This document shows positions 18,680-27,851 of a stretch of 57,251 nt of DNA, in pieces. The stretch comes from JBBIPZ01 sp037442505 [NCBI: Deltaproteobacteria bacterium] (lineage in GTDB: Bacteria; CALINM01): positions 1-57,251 of the forward strand of contig JBBIPZ010000015.1 of the NCBI GenBank assembly GCA_037442505.1. Direction: 5' to 3'. Positions within the stretch are counted from its first letter, which is position 1. Every line of letters starts with the position of its first letter. The notes beneath the pieces are model-generated. The model ran no database searches. It was not told where the DNA came from and saw only the letters and a program-made list of their open reading frames with translations. Made by a program: the position numbers and the translations under genes.

Positions 18680-19535
18680 AACAATACGCGAGATTGTCTT
18701 TTTTATTATACTGTTTTTGCCCATGTTCCCATTAAATGTTTATGCTGACAATACTTTTTACGCGCTGAATGTAAGCAATAAAAAAATTATTTCATTAAAA
18801 AAGCTTGTAGATGAACTTAGTAATGCTAACATTATTATTATTGGAGAGTTGCATAACGAAGAACGCCACCATAAATTTCAGTTAAAACTTATTGAAGAGC
18901 TTAATAGCAGAAAAATACATATAGCAGTGGCTCTTGAGATGTTTAGATATGAAAACCAACAGGTGCTTGATGACTGGTTTTTTGGTAGAATAACTCTTAA
19001 CGACTTTATAAAAATTTATTATGAAAACTGGACATTTCCATGGAATCTATACAGCAAAATATTTTTTTATGCCAAAGAAAATAAAATTCCGCTGATTGGC
19101 GTTAATATCCCTAAGGAGATAACGCAAAAGGTGGCTGAAAAAGGTTTTTTCTCTTTGACTAAAAAGGATTATGAAAAACTACCCAAAGATGTCAGATGTG
19201 ATGTAGATGAGGATTATAAATTTTTTATTCAAAAAATTTTTGATTTTCATAAAAGCAGAACAGATAACAGATCTTTTCAAAATTTTTGCGAGGCGCAAAT
19301 ATTATGGGACAAATCCATGGCGTTTTACATTCTTGATTACAGAAAAAAACAACCCAATAGACAGATAGTTTTGCTAACGGGTTTTGTTCATGCCTTAAAA
19401 AATGCAGTTACAACTCAGCTAAAAAGGTTAGATGATAGTATTACTGTTAAGACAGTTTTACCAGAAGTGCCAAATAAGATTAATGCATCAAGTATAACAA
19501 CCAACGATGCTGACTATATGGTTTATGAAAATTAA
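18672..19535 (+). CDS. ChaN-like heme/iron-regulated exported protein
   Basis: Family (PF04187-type) signature IIIIGELHNEERHHKFQLKL, followed by VALEMFRYENQQVLDDW and FVHALKNAV. A TTG at 18672 gives a clean signal peptide (MIKTIREIVFFII..., cleavage near VYA-DN). The first in-frame candidate at 18624 would overlap pabC by 56 bases, so 18672 is preferred, though neither has a clear ribosome site. There is no lipobox, unlike classical ChaN. ChaN binds heme dimers; function here is unproven. It lies three bases before the next ORF, in the same frame. Confidence 0.7.
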   Translation: MIKTIREIVFFIILFLPMFPLNVYADNTFYALNVSNKKIISLKKLVDELSNANIIIIGELHNEERHHKFQLKLIEELNSRKIHIAVALEMFRYENQQVLDDWFFGRITLNDFIKIYYENWTFPWNLYSKIFFYAKENKIPLIGVNIPKEITQKVAEKGFFSLTKKDYEKLPKDVRCDVDEDYKFFIQKIFDFHKSRTDNRSFQNFCEAQILWDKSMAFYILDYRKKQPNRQIVLLTGFVHALKNAVTTQLKRLDDSITVKTVLPEVPNKINASSITTNDADYMVYEN

Positions 19536-19538
19536 ACA

Positions 19539-20141
19539 ATGTCTCAGATCATAGGATTTTTAGATGACAATTTTGCGATAATAGCATCAGACAGCAATAT
19601 TGCTGATGAGAATGGCGTAAGCATTGCAAGTAGCGAAAAGTTATTTGTTGGGGATAATTTTATCATAACTTCAGCAGGACTTTCGTTCGGCATAGAAATT
19701 ATTCGTGGATTTATATCTCATAGCGGGGTATTGGACTTAATTACGAAAGAAGAAATTGAAAATTATCTGGTTACCTATGGTAGCAAGCAACTTGAGAATT
19801 TTTTTAAAAATTACGGAAAAATGATTAACGAAAGATTAAAAAGACTTTATTTTTTGTTTGCAGCCTTCGACAAAGAAAAGAAACTTTCACTTGGTTTTTT
19901 AGGCACGGAAGGAACAGCTCCATTGGCAAATTTTACAATTGGGAATATTATCACAGCGCCAAGACGCATCGTGTTGGAAACAAAATTAGTAAAATTATTA
20001 GGAAAGACAAAAAATGAGATAGAAAATTTTATTTTAGAACATATGAAAAAAATTTCTCAACAAGACTCAGCTGTGAAGTCGCCTTTTATTATAGCTATTT
20101 TAGATAAAAGCGGTAATGTTTCTGTAACAAGATACAGTTAG
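19539..20141 (+). CDS. Proteasome-fold (Ntn-hydrolase-like) protein with Ser1/Asp17/Lys33
   Basis: 200 residues starting Met-Ser-Gln. A TAA two codons upstream fixes this ATG as the first possible start. After Met removal (expected before Ser), Ser becomes residue 1, and an Asp (IIASDSN) falls at 17 and a Lys (SSEKLFV) at 33. These are the exact spacings of the Thr1/Asp17/Lys33 triad in proteasome beta and HslV subunits. An SAG motif follows, where beta subunits have AG. At about 200 residues it fits a beta subunit. I do not recognise a named family; it could be a relative of Anbu/BPH, or an inactive homologue. It is probably cotranscribed with the ChaN-like gene. Confidence 0.6.
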   Translation: MSQIIGFLDDNFAIIASDSNIADENGVSIASSEKLFVGDNFIITSAGLSFGIEIIRGFISHSGVLDLITKEEIENYLVTYGSKQLENFFKNYGKMINERLKRLYFLFAAFDKEKKLSLGFLGTEGTAPLANFTIGNIITAPRRIVLETKLVKLLGKTKNEIENFILEHMKKISQQDSAVKSPFIIAILDKSGNVSVTRYS

Positions 20142-20154
20142 AAAATTTTTTTAC

Positions 20155-20182
20155 TTGACAATTTTGTTTATGTTGCTAAAAT
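20155..20182 (+). promoter_or_regulatory. Promoter of the formate dehydrogenase operon
   Basis: TTGACA (20155-20160), 16 bases, TAAAAT (20177-20182). The first gene has GGAGG at 20206-20210, four bases before its ATG. Confidence 0.6.
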
Positions 20183-20214
20183 CTAAAAAACAAACACTGT
20201 TTTATGGAGGCGTT

Positions 20215-20970
20215 ATGAGATACGCTATGCTTAATGATGTAACAAGGTGTATCGGTTGTAGAAGTTGTCAGGTGGCTTGCAAGCAGTGGAACGACAGGAA
20301 GGCTGAAAAAACAAAAAATGTCGGAACATTTGAAAATCCTTTTGAATTATCTGGACAGACCTGGAAAAGGGTGAAATTTATTGAGGTTGATAAAGCTGAA
20401 GCCAACTGGAGTTTTTTCACTTATCAATGCAACCATTGTGGAGATGCTGGTTGTATGGCGGTATGTCCTACCAACGCTATTAAAAGAACAAAAGAAGGGG
20501 CTGTTTATATTGACGAAAAGATATGTACAGGTTGCAAATACTGTCTTAATGCGTGTCCCTTTCATATCCCACATATTGATGAAGAAAAACATATCGCATC
20601 TAAGTGTAACCTTTGTGCTGACAGGATTGCTTCAGGGTTGATGCCAGCATGTGCAAAAGCATGTCCAACTGGGGCTATAATGTTTGGTAGCAGAGACTAC
20701 ATACTGACTGTAGCAAGGGAAAGGGCGTCTTTTTTAGCAAAAAATGGTAAGAATAAATTTAATGTTTATGGAGAAAATATACTTGGAGGTTTGGGGGTTA
20801 TATACCTATTACCCGAAGCGCCAGAGGTGTACGCTCTTCCAGAAAAACCCAAAGCTCCACCAGCTATTAACTTTGTAAATGTGTTTAGTAACTCTTTTGT
20901 TGGATTAATTGCAGCACTAATACTAACCTTTGGGGCTTATGCAAGCTTCAAAAAGGGAGGTGAAAAATGA
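20215..20970 (+). CDS. Formate dehydrogenase iron-sulfur subunit
   Basis: 251 residues from the ATG at 20215, which has GGAGG just upstream; the longer reading from 20155 runs through the promoter. Four [4Fe-4S] cysteine sets: CIGCRSCQVAC (Cys12, 15, 18, 22), the NHCGDAGCMAVCP set, CTGCKYCLNACP, and CNLC...CAKACP. One C-terminal transmembrane helix (FVGLIAALILTFGAY) anchors it. It carries electrons from the periplasmic catalytic subunit to the NrfD-type membrane subunit, whose gene overlaps by four bases. Confidence 0.93.
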   Translation: MRYAMLNDVTRCIGCRSCQVACKQWNDRKAEKTKNVGTFENPFELSGQTWKRVKFIEVDKAEANWSFFTYQCNHCGDAGCMAVCPTNAIKRTKEGAVYIDEKICTGCKYCLNACPFHIPHIDEEKHIASKCNLCADRIASGLMPACAKACPTGAIMFGSRDYILTVARERASFLAKNGKNKFNVYGENILGGLGVIYLLPEAPEVYALPEKPKAPPAINFVNVFSNSFVGLIAALILTFGAYASFKKGGEK

Positions 20971-21797
20971 ACGTTCATTGGGGAATGCTTGTTGTTTTAT
21001 ACCTTTTTTTGGCTGGTATGGCTGGGGGTATCTATTTTACAGCGTCTTTCTACGATTTCTTTTCTGGGCAAAGGACAAATATAAGCAAAAAGGGTTACAC
21101 GATTTCTTTTGTGTTGCTTTTGGTGGCCGTTTTCTTGCTCATATTGGATTTAGAGAGACCATCGCGTTTTATTCATATGATGTTGGCTTACAAATTTTTC
21201 TCTCCAATGTCTATGGGTAGCTGGGGGCTATTATTTTTTGGTGTTAATACTTTTATCACCGTTTGCATCAATTCTGAGGGGAGTTTGAAAACTCTCGGAG
21301 ATTTTTTCTTACGTATAGCGCCTTTCAGAGTGTATGGGCTTATTGGCGTAGCTTTGAGTGTGTTTTTAAGTGCTTATACGGGTGTTCTGCTTTCAGAGAC
21401 AACAAGGACGTTATGGGCAGCAACTCCCTTTCTTGGAGCGCTTTTTTTGGCATCAGGTATCTCTTGTGGCGTTTGCCTGCTTATATTGCTTGAAAAAGAT
21501 GACGAAGCTTTTCTCAAACAGGGTAAAAGATTTGATAATATATGTCTGGTAGTTGAACTTTCAGTTATCCTTTTCTATATTCTTGCTTTAACTATTGGAT
21601 ATGGGCCTTATCCAGAGGCGAAAAACTTATTCTCAGGTTTTTATGGATTACTTTTCATTGGAGGGGGAATACTGTTAGGCACTGTGGTTCCTATTTTGCT
21701 TAATATTGTTGGTTTAAAGGGGAAGATTGCTCCGGTTCTTGTGCTTGTGGGAGCCTTTTTGCTTAGATATGCAATAGTCTATGCGGGACAGCAATAA
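20967..21797 (+). CDS. NrfD/PsrC-type membrane subunit of formate dehydrogenase
   Basis: 276 residues and about eight hydrophobic segments, beginning NVHWGMLVVLYLFLAGMAGGIYF, a typical NrfD family start. This subunit exchanges electrons with the quinone pool without heme, unlike the cytochrome b (FdnI) found in E. coli. It overlaps the Fe-S gene (ATGA) and abuts fdhE (TAA-ATG), so expression is tightly linked. Confidence 0.9.
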   Translation: MNVHWGMLVVLYLFLAGMAGGIYFTASFYDFFSGQRTNISKKGYTISFVLLLVAVFLLILDLERPSRFIHMMLAYKFFSPMSMGSWGLLFFGVNTFITVCINSEGSLKTLGDFFLRIAPFRVYGLIGVALSVFLSAYTGVLLSETTRTLWAATPFLGALFLASGISCGVCLLILLEKDDEAFLKQGKRFDNICLVVELSVILFYILALTIGYGPYPEAKNLFSGFYGLLFIGGGILLGTVVPILLNIVGLKGKIAPVLVLVGAFLLRYAIVYAGQQ

Positions 21798-22442
21798 ATG
21801 CAGAGAATATATAAGATAGCTGAAAAGATATACAAAATAAAGCAAAAGTATGGTTTGAAGTCAAAACAGCTAAGTTGTATCAAACCATCAAAATGCTTTG
21901 ACATCGCTTTATCGTCTTATAACTTGGATGAGTTGTTATCTCTTCAAGAAGAAATTTCACAAGACTTAAATTTACAGACGTTTGAGGGAATCGACAGGAA
22001 CAAAATTACATTTTTTGCTGCAGTTCACGCATTAACAGAGCCGTATAGAAGTCGTTTTATAAAATCTTTTGATATCAATAACTGGCAAAAATGCGAGTGT
22101 CCATTTTGTGGCAGTAAGGCGGGTTTATCTATTATAAGCGATAGCGGGGCAAGGAAGATTATATGTCATCTTTGCTGGACAGAGTGGAGCTATCCCCGAC
22201 TTAAATGTTTTAACTGCGAACAAGAAACCTCAGAATACTCACTCTTTGAAATATCAGAAAGAGAGGTAAGGGTTGATATTTGTAATTCATGTAAATGCTA
22301 TATAAAAACGCTTGTTTTTGAGAATTTCGATGAGCCTTATGTGTTGTGGGATTTAAAGACAGTTTCTCTTGACGATTGGGCTGTTTCAAAAGGTTATAAA
22401 AAACCTACCCCTTCATTGGTGGGAATAGATTTTACAAAATAA
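21798..22442 (+). CDS. fdhE: Formate dehydrogenase accessory protein FdhE-like
   Basis: 214 residues with four C-x-x-C rubredoxin-like pairs (CPFC, CHLC, CFNC, CNSC), the hallmark of FdhE. FdhE binds the catalytic subunit before Tat export and is needed for active enzyme. Shorter than E. coli FdhE (about 309) and missing part of the N-terminal region. It sits between the membrane subunit and the catalytic gene. Confidence 0.85.
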   Translation: MQRIYKIAEKIYKIKQKYGLKSKQLSCIKPSKCFDIALSSYNLDELLSLQEEISQDLNLQTFEGIDRNKITFFAAVHALTEPYRSRFIKSFDINNWQKCECPFCGSKAGLSIISDSGARKIICHLCWTEWSYPRLKCFNCEQETSEYSLFEISEREVRVDICNSCKCYIKTLVFENFDEPYVLWDLKTVSLDDWAVSKGYKKPTPSLVGIDFTK

Positions 22443-22458
22443 TTTTCAGGAGGAAAGT

Positions 22459-25400
22459 ATGGGAGGCATTACACGTCGAGACTTTCTAAAAATTGCGGGA
22501 TTGGCTGCAGCTGGTGCTTCTACGCTTGGTTTAAAAAGGGATGCAAACGCCTTTGAACCAAAACTTAAATTTGAGAAAGCGAAAGAGACTATTTCTGTTT
22601 GCTGTTATTGTGCGGTAGGTTGTGGCCTTATTATTCACACCCTTGATGGCAAGGTGATAAACGTTGAGGGAAATCCTAACAGTCCAATAAATAGAGGCTC
22701 TCTTTGTTCGAAAGGAAGTTCTTTAAAACAGCTGATAAATAGTGACGATAGGGTTAAAAAGCCTCTATACAGGGCAAAAGGAGCGACAGAGTGGAAAGAG
22801 ATAAGCTGGGAAGAGGCTTTAAACGAGATTGCAAAAAGGGTCAAAGCAACAAGGGATAAATATTTTCAGTATAAAAATAAGAAAGGCGAGGTTGTAAACA
22901 GGGTTGAAGCGATTGCCTCTGTTGGTAGTGCAGCGCTTGATAACGAAGAATGTTATCTATATCAAAAATTTTTAAGGAGTCTTGGCCTGGTATATATCGA
23001 ACACCAGGCGCGTATTTGACACTCATCAACTGTAGCGGCTCTGGCAGAGTCGTTTGGTAGAGGGGCAATGACAAATCACTGGATAGACATGAAAAATGCC
23101 GATGTCATACTTGTTATGGGGAGCAACATTGCTGAAAACCATCCAATCGGTATGAAGTGGGTAATGGAAGCAAAAGAAAAGCGTAATGCAAAATTAATAG
23201 TAGTAGATCCAAGATTCACTCGAACAGCGGCGGTTTCTGATATGTATATACCGTCAAGACCTGGGACTGATATTGCTATCTACGGTGGGTTGATAAACTA
23301 TATTCTTGAGAACAATCTTTACTTTGAAGATTATGTTGTGGAATATACTAACGCTTCTTTTCTTGTAAATCCAGATTTTAAAATGCCGGGCGATTTAGAT
23401 GGTTTGTTTTCTGGATTTGATCCAAAAACAAAGAAATATGATAAAGCTACTTGGTCTTACCAGCGTGATGAAAAAGGCATAATCTTAAAAGATAAAACTT
23501 TACAGGACCCAAACTGTGTTTTTCAACTGCTAAAAAAACATTACAGCAGATACACGCTAGACATGGTTTCTAAAATCAGTGGGTCACCCAAGGATAAGCT
23601 TCTCAAATTTTACAAGTTATATGCATCTACTGGAAAACCTGACAAGGCTGCAGTGATTCTTTATGCGATGGGTGCAACACAGCATACAGTTGGGACACAA
23701 TACATTAGAGCTATGACTATAATTCAGCTTTTACTTGGCAATGTTGGTATATCTGGAGGTGGCATTAATGCCTTAAGAGGGGAATCAAACGTTCAAGGTT
23801 CAACTGACCATGGGCTACTGTTTCACATCTACCCCGGATATCTTAAGACAGTAAACTCGTCGTTTAAAGATTTAAAAACCTATCTTGAAAAAAACACCCC
23901 AAAATACGCAGACCCGAAAAGCGTTAACTGGTGGAGTAACTATCCCAAGTACTTTGTTAGCCTGTTAAAAGCTTTTTATGGTGATAATGCTACAGAAAAA
24001 AACGATTTTTGTTTCAACTACCTGCCTAAGATCGAAGAGGCAAAAAACTATTCCTGGTTATACTTATTTGATGCGATGAGCAAAGGCGAAATAAAAGGAT
24101 TTTTTGCCTGGGGACAAAATCCAGCCTGTAGTGGTGCTAATGCCAATAAGGTAAGAAATGCACTTGCTAAATTGGATTGGCTGGTTGCTGTGAATATCTT
24201 TGACAACGAAACAGCTTCCTTCTGGAAAGGACCCGGAATGAATCCCAAAGACATTAATACAGAAGTCTTTTTTCTACCCTGTGCGGTGTTTAGTGAAAAA
24301 GAGGGGTCAGTTACTAACAGTGGGAGATGGGCGCAATGGAGATATAAGGCAAATGATGCGCCTGGAGAGGCAAAGCCCGATGCCGAAATAATTAACGAGC
24401 TGTTTTTAAAGATTAGAGAGCTTTACAAAAAAGAAAAAGGTAAATTCCCAGAACCAATACTTAAGTTAAACTGGAATTACGGCAAAGATAAGGTAGATAT
24501 TCATCTTGTAGCAAAAGAGATAAATGGGTATTGGGCAAAAGATAAAGAGATAGAAGATAAAGCTAAAGGGACAAAGACGTTATACAAAAAAGGGACACAG
24601 GTTACCGCATTTCCATTGCTTCAGGCAGATGGAAGCACTGCATGTGGAAACTGGATTTATTGCCAGAGCTATAACGATAAAGGCAATAACATGGCGAAAA
24701 GAGACGATACGGATAACAGTGGTATAGGCCTTTATTCTAACTATGCATGGGCATGGCCCGTTAATAGAAGAATTCTGTACAATAGGGCGTCTGTTGACCT
24801 TGAAGGAGAGCCACTTGATCCTGAAAGGGCAGTTATACAATGGGACGGAACAAAATGGGTTGGTGATGTCCCTGATGGACCTGCTCCACCACTTTCAAAC
24901 GAAAAGGCAGGGAAATATCCCTTCATAATGAAAGTAGAGGGTGTAGGTGCAATTTTTGGTCCTGGTCTTGCGGACGGACCATTCCCTGAGCATTATGAGC
25001 CACTTGAGTGTCCTGTAGAAAAAAATCTCATGTCGTCACAAAAGGTAAATCCTGTGGCTAAAGTCTTTGACCAGAAGGCATTAAAGGATGTTTTCGCCAG
25101 CTGTGATCCAAGATTTCCTTATGTCGCCACAACTTACAGGGTAACTGAACACTGGCAGACAGGTGTTATGACCAGAAGATTGCCATGGCTGTTAGAACTA
25201 CAACCGCAATTGTTTGTCGAGATAGGGAAAGAGTTAGCAGAAATAAAAAAGATAAAGAGCGGTGATAAGGTAAAGGTAAGTACAATAAGAGGTGAAGTTA
25301 CAGGTATAGCAATTGTATCCTCGCGAATACCTGTCTATATGTTAGGAGAGCAGAAGGTGTTTATGATTGGGCTTCCATGGTGTTATGGATGGTTAACGCC

Positions 25401-25506
25401 AAAAGATGCTGGAGATTCTGCTAACCTACTTACACCGTCGGCTGGAGATGCTAATACTGCTATCCCAGAATCTAAGGCGTTTATGGCAAATGTGGAAAAG
25501 GTTTAA
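22459..25506 (+). CDS. fdnG: Formate dehydrogenase catalytic subunit, selenocysteine enzyme
   Basis: Reading through a TGA at 23017-23019 as selenocysteine gives 1015 residues with Sec187. The context HQARI-U-HSS continues seamlessly into GRGAMTNHW, as in FdnG/FdhA. Tat signal TRRDFLK at residues 5-11. [4Fe-4S] motif CCYCAVGCG, then CSKGSS. The molybdopterin domains (MGSNIAENHP, NVGISGGGINALRGESNVQG, and a C-terminal dinucleotide-binding domain) are complete. Periplasmic formate oxidation to CO2 with W or Mo. An annotation pipeline would break it into two ORFs, 22459-23019 and 23068-25506. GGAGG precedes the ATG. Confidence 0.96.
23020..23058 (+). promoter_or_regulatory. Bacterial SECIS element of the formate dehydrogenase gene
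   Basis: Immediately after the TGA, CGGCTCT (23036-23042) and AGAGTCG (23046-23052) form a seven-pair stem (one G-U) with loop GGC. The loop is 24 bases past the TGA, the distance SelB needs. A GG in the loop is as in known bacterial SECIS hairpins. Confidence 0.75.
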
Positions 25507-25526
25507 ATCTTGTGGAGCTTTATAAT

Positions 25527-25560
25527 AAAAAAATAGGGGCTAAATTGCCCCTATTTTTTT
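25527..25560. terminator. Bidirectional terminator between fdh operon and sensor-regulator
   Basis: A perfect 14-base inverted repeat, AAAAAAATAGGGGC / GCCCCTATTTTTTT, with a six-base loop. It has T runs on both strands and serves the converging fdh and hyd operons. Confidence 0.92.
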
Positions 25561-25577
25561 GTCAAAAGAGACTTATT

Positions 25578-27845
25578 TTAGCGTTTAAAAATCTCATCTT
25601 TTGTTATTTTGTGCTTTTTCATAAGGTTATGAAAAGTTGGGCGTGGTATACCAGCAAGCTCAGCAGCTCTTTTAACATTGCCAAGTGTTTGTTTTAAATA
25701 TCTTTTTACCAGGTTTTTTTCAAAGACTAAAAGATGCTCGTCTCTGATCTCCCAGAGGCTTTTTGATGAGAGCGGAATTTCCTTTTCAGGAACTGTATCT
25801 TGAATATAAATGGGAAAATCTTTTATTTTTAGTTCTTTGTCTTCACACAGAATAACTGCTCTTTCCACAACATTAGCAAGCTCACGAATATTGCCAGGCC
25901 AATGGTATGCCTTCAGGTACCTAACTACTTCTTTTTCAACAGAACTAATTTTTTTCCCGATTTTCTTTTGAGCAAGGTCTATATGATAATGTAACAAGTA
26001 TGGGATGTCTTCCTTTCTCTCTCTTAAAGGTGGTAATGTAATTGTGAAAACATTTAAACGGTAATAAAGGTCTTCTCTAAACTTACCCTGCTTAATTAGC
26101 TCTTCAAGATTTCTGTTGGTAGCAGCAATGATTCTAACGTCAACCTTTTTAACTTCGTTGCTCCCTAAAGGTCTTATCTCTCCATTTTGCAGTACGCGGA
26201 GGATTTTCGTTTGCAGAGAGAGTGGCATATCTCCAATTTCATCAAGAAAGATTGTACCATTATGCACAGCCTCAAAAAGCCCCTTTTTGTTCTCTGTAGC
26301 GCCAGTAAAAGCACCTTTCACATGACCGAACAACTCGCTTTCTAATAAATTTTCAGTAAAAGTAGTACAATTGACCGTTATCATAGGCTTGTCTTTTCGA
26401 GACGATTTTCTGTGCAGGATTGTTGCGAGCATCTCTTTTCCCGTTCCACTTTCACCCCTCAAAAGCACAGTAGTTGAGGTTGGTGCTACGCGTTCAATCT
26501 GTTGCCAGATTTCTCGCATCTTTGGCGTATTGCCCAGAACAAAACCAAAATCCTTATCTTTATAAAGCTCTTTCTGAATCATCTGATAGTCTTGCAATAG
26601 CGTTATGTTATTTATGGATATCTTATTTAGCAGGTATGGCAGGCACATCTCTATTTCTGCTAGTCCCATTACTACTGCCCGAGCCTTTTCATAACAGTTT
26701 TCATATCCGCATGCACCACAGTTTAAATTTTCTCCACCATTATAAACCTTCATTTCGTCTAAAATCTTTAATATTTCTTCTTCCTTCGGTTCAATAAAAA
26801 AAATCCTGTCTTTTACGGCGAAATTTCTTTTGAGTCCAACTTTAGGAGGCTCGTAAACTTCGCCCTCAGCTTGAAATGCGTAGTCTTTAACATATTTAAT
26901 AACTCGATTTGCCCTCTCAAAATTTGTGCCTTTGTTTGTCATCACAGGGCCATCGATACAGCCTTTACAGTATAAAATGTCAACGAAGCGTGGTTTTAAC
27001 GAGCCCTTTTTGAGAGATTCTAATAAGCTAATAACTTCATCTTTACCATCTACCGTTACAAAGTCTGTTTCTAAAATGTCTGTTCCAATTGAAGCTGTTT
27101 TCAAAAGCCCGCCTGATAAGCTAAAAGATCGTCCAACTTTGGGGAAAAAACCATCAAAATCAGAAAAAGTTTTTCTTGACGGGTGGATATCATTGTCAGC
27201 AAAAAACAGATCTAATTCTTTAAAAGTCCAGACTGAATCAATGAAATCTGAGTTTTCTTTCTCCTTGATTTCACTCTTTTTTGCGGTACATGGACCGATA
27301 AAAAAGATCATACTCTCAGGAAAACGTTCTTTTAGAAATCTACCCATTGCGATCATCGGTGAAACAATTGGTACCAAATTCTTAATAAGTTCTGGATAAT
27401 ATTTGCAGATAAGATTAACAATCGCAGGACAGGGAGAAGACAAATAGGTTATCTGATTTGGTTCTTTCATCTTTTCAGAAATAAACCGCTTATAGTCTTC
27501 TATGATAAGTTCTGCTCCATAAGAAACTTCATAAACTTTTGAAAAACCTAATTTTCTCAGCGCAGAAACAAGCTGAAGTGGATGGCATTCATGATAATAA
27601 GCAACAAATGCTGGTGCTACTATTGCAATTGGCTCTTTTTTTAATTTAAAAGCTTCACTAATATTGAGACCTGTTTCAACCTCTTTAGCATCCTGCGAAC
27701 AAAGTTTTATACAGTTTCCACAATTAATACAGTTTTCCTGTAAGACAAAAGCCTGATCGTTTTGAACCTTAATAGCCTTTACAGGACATCCTCTAATACA
27801 GGAGTAACATTTTTTACAAAGCCCCTCTTTGGTTTGGATAATCAT
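25578..27845 (-). CDS. H-cluster-domain sigma-54 activator (ferredoxin / [FeFe]-hydrogenase-like / AAA+ / Fis HTH)
   Basis: 755 residues. Order: two [4Fe-4S] sites (Cys10, 13, 16, 20 and 39, 42, 45, 49); [FeFe]-hydrogenase C-terminal-type domain about 70-325; FeS domain CGACGYENC about 376-401; sigma-54 AAA+ about 435-680 with Walker A GESGTGK (464-470) and intact GAFTGA (511-516); Fis-type helix-turn-helix at the end. The four H-cluster cysteines appear kept (139, 186, 293, 296), but the proton-shuttle cysteine of TSCCP is Pro138, and the last pair is C-x-x-C instead of C-x3-C. That pattern fits a sensor, not a catalyst. Last gene of hydG-hydE-hydF-regulator, six bases after hydF with GAGGT before the ATG. 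Likely a hydrogen or redox-responsive activator; the signal is inferred. Confidence 0.9.
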   Translation of the reverse strand: MIIQTKEGLCKKCYSCIRGCPVKAIKVQNDQAFVLQENCINCGNCIKLCSQDAKEVETGLNISEAFKLKKEPIAIVAPAFVAYYHECHPLQLVSALRKLGFSKVYEVSYGAELIIEDYKRFISEKMKEPNQITYLSSPCPAIVNLICKYYPELIKNLVPIVSPMIAMGRFLKERFPESMIFFIGPCTAKKSEIKEKENSDFIDSVWTFKELDLFFADNDIHPSRKTFSDFDGFFPKVGRSFSLSGGLLKTASIGTDILETDFVTVDGKDEVISLLESLKKGSLKPRFVDILYCKGCIDGPVMTNKGTNFERANRVIKYVKDYAFQAEGEVYEPPKVGLKRNFAVKDRIFFIEPKEEEILKILDEMKVYNGGENLNCGACGYENCYEKARAVVMGLAEIEMCLPYLLNKISINNITLLQDYQMIQKELYKDKDFGFVLGNTPKMREIWQQIERVAPTSTTVLLRGESGTGKEMLATILHRKSSRKDKPMITVNCTTFTENLLESELFGHVKGAFTGATENKKGLFEAVHNGTIFLDEIGDMPLSLQTKILRVLQNGEIRPLGSNEVKKVDVRIIAATNRNLEELIKQGKFREDLYYRLNVFTITLPPLRERKEDIPYLLHYHIDLAQKKIGKKISSVEKEVVRYLKAYHWPGNIRELANVVERAVILCEDKELKIKDFPIYIQDTVPEKEIPLSSKSLWEIRDEHLLVFEKNLVKRYLKQTLGNVKRAAELAGIPRPTFHNLMKKHKITKDEIFKR

Positions 27846-27851
27846 TGATTT

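Noticed and set aside
22635-23074. Minus-strand ORFs across the TGA of formate dehydrogenase
   Set aside because: They are shadows of the catalytic gene; the plus frame is explained by selenocysteine.
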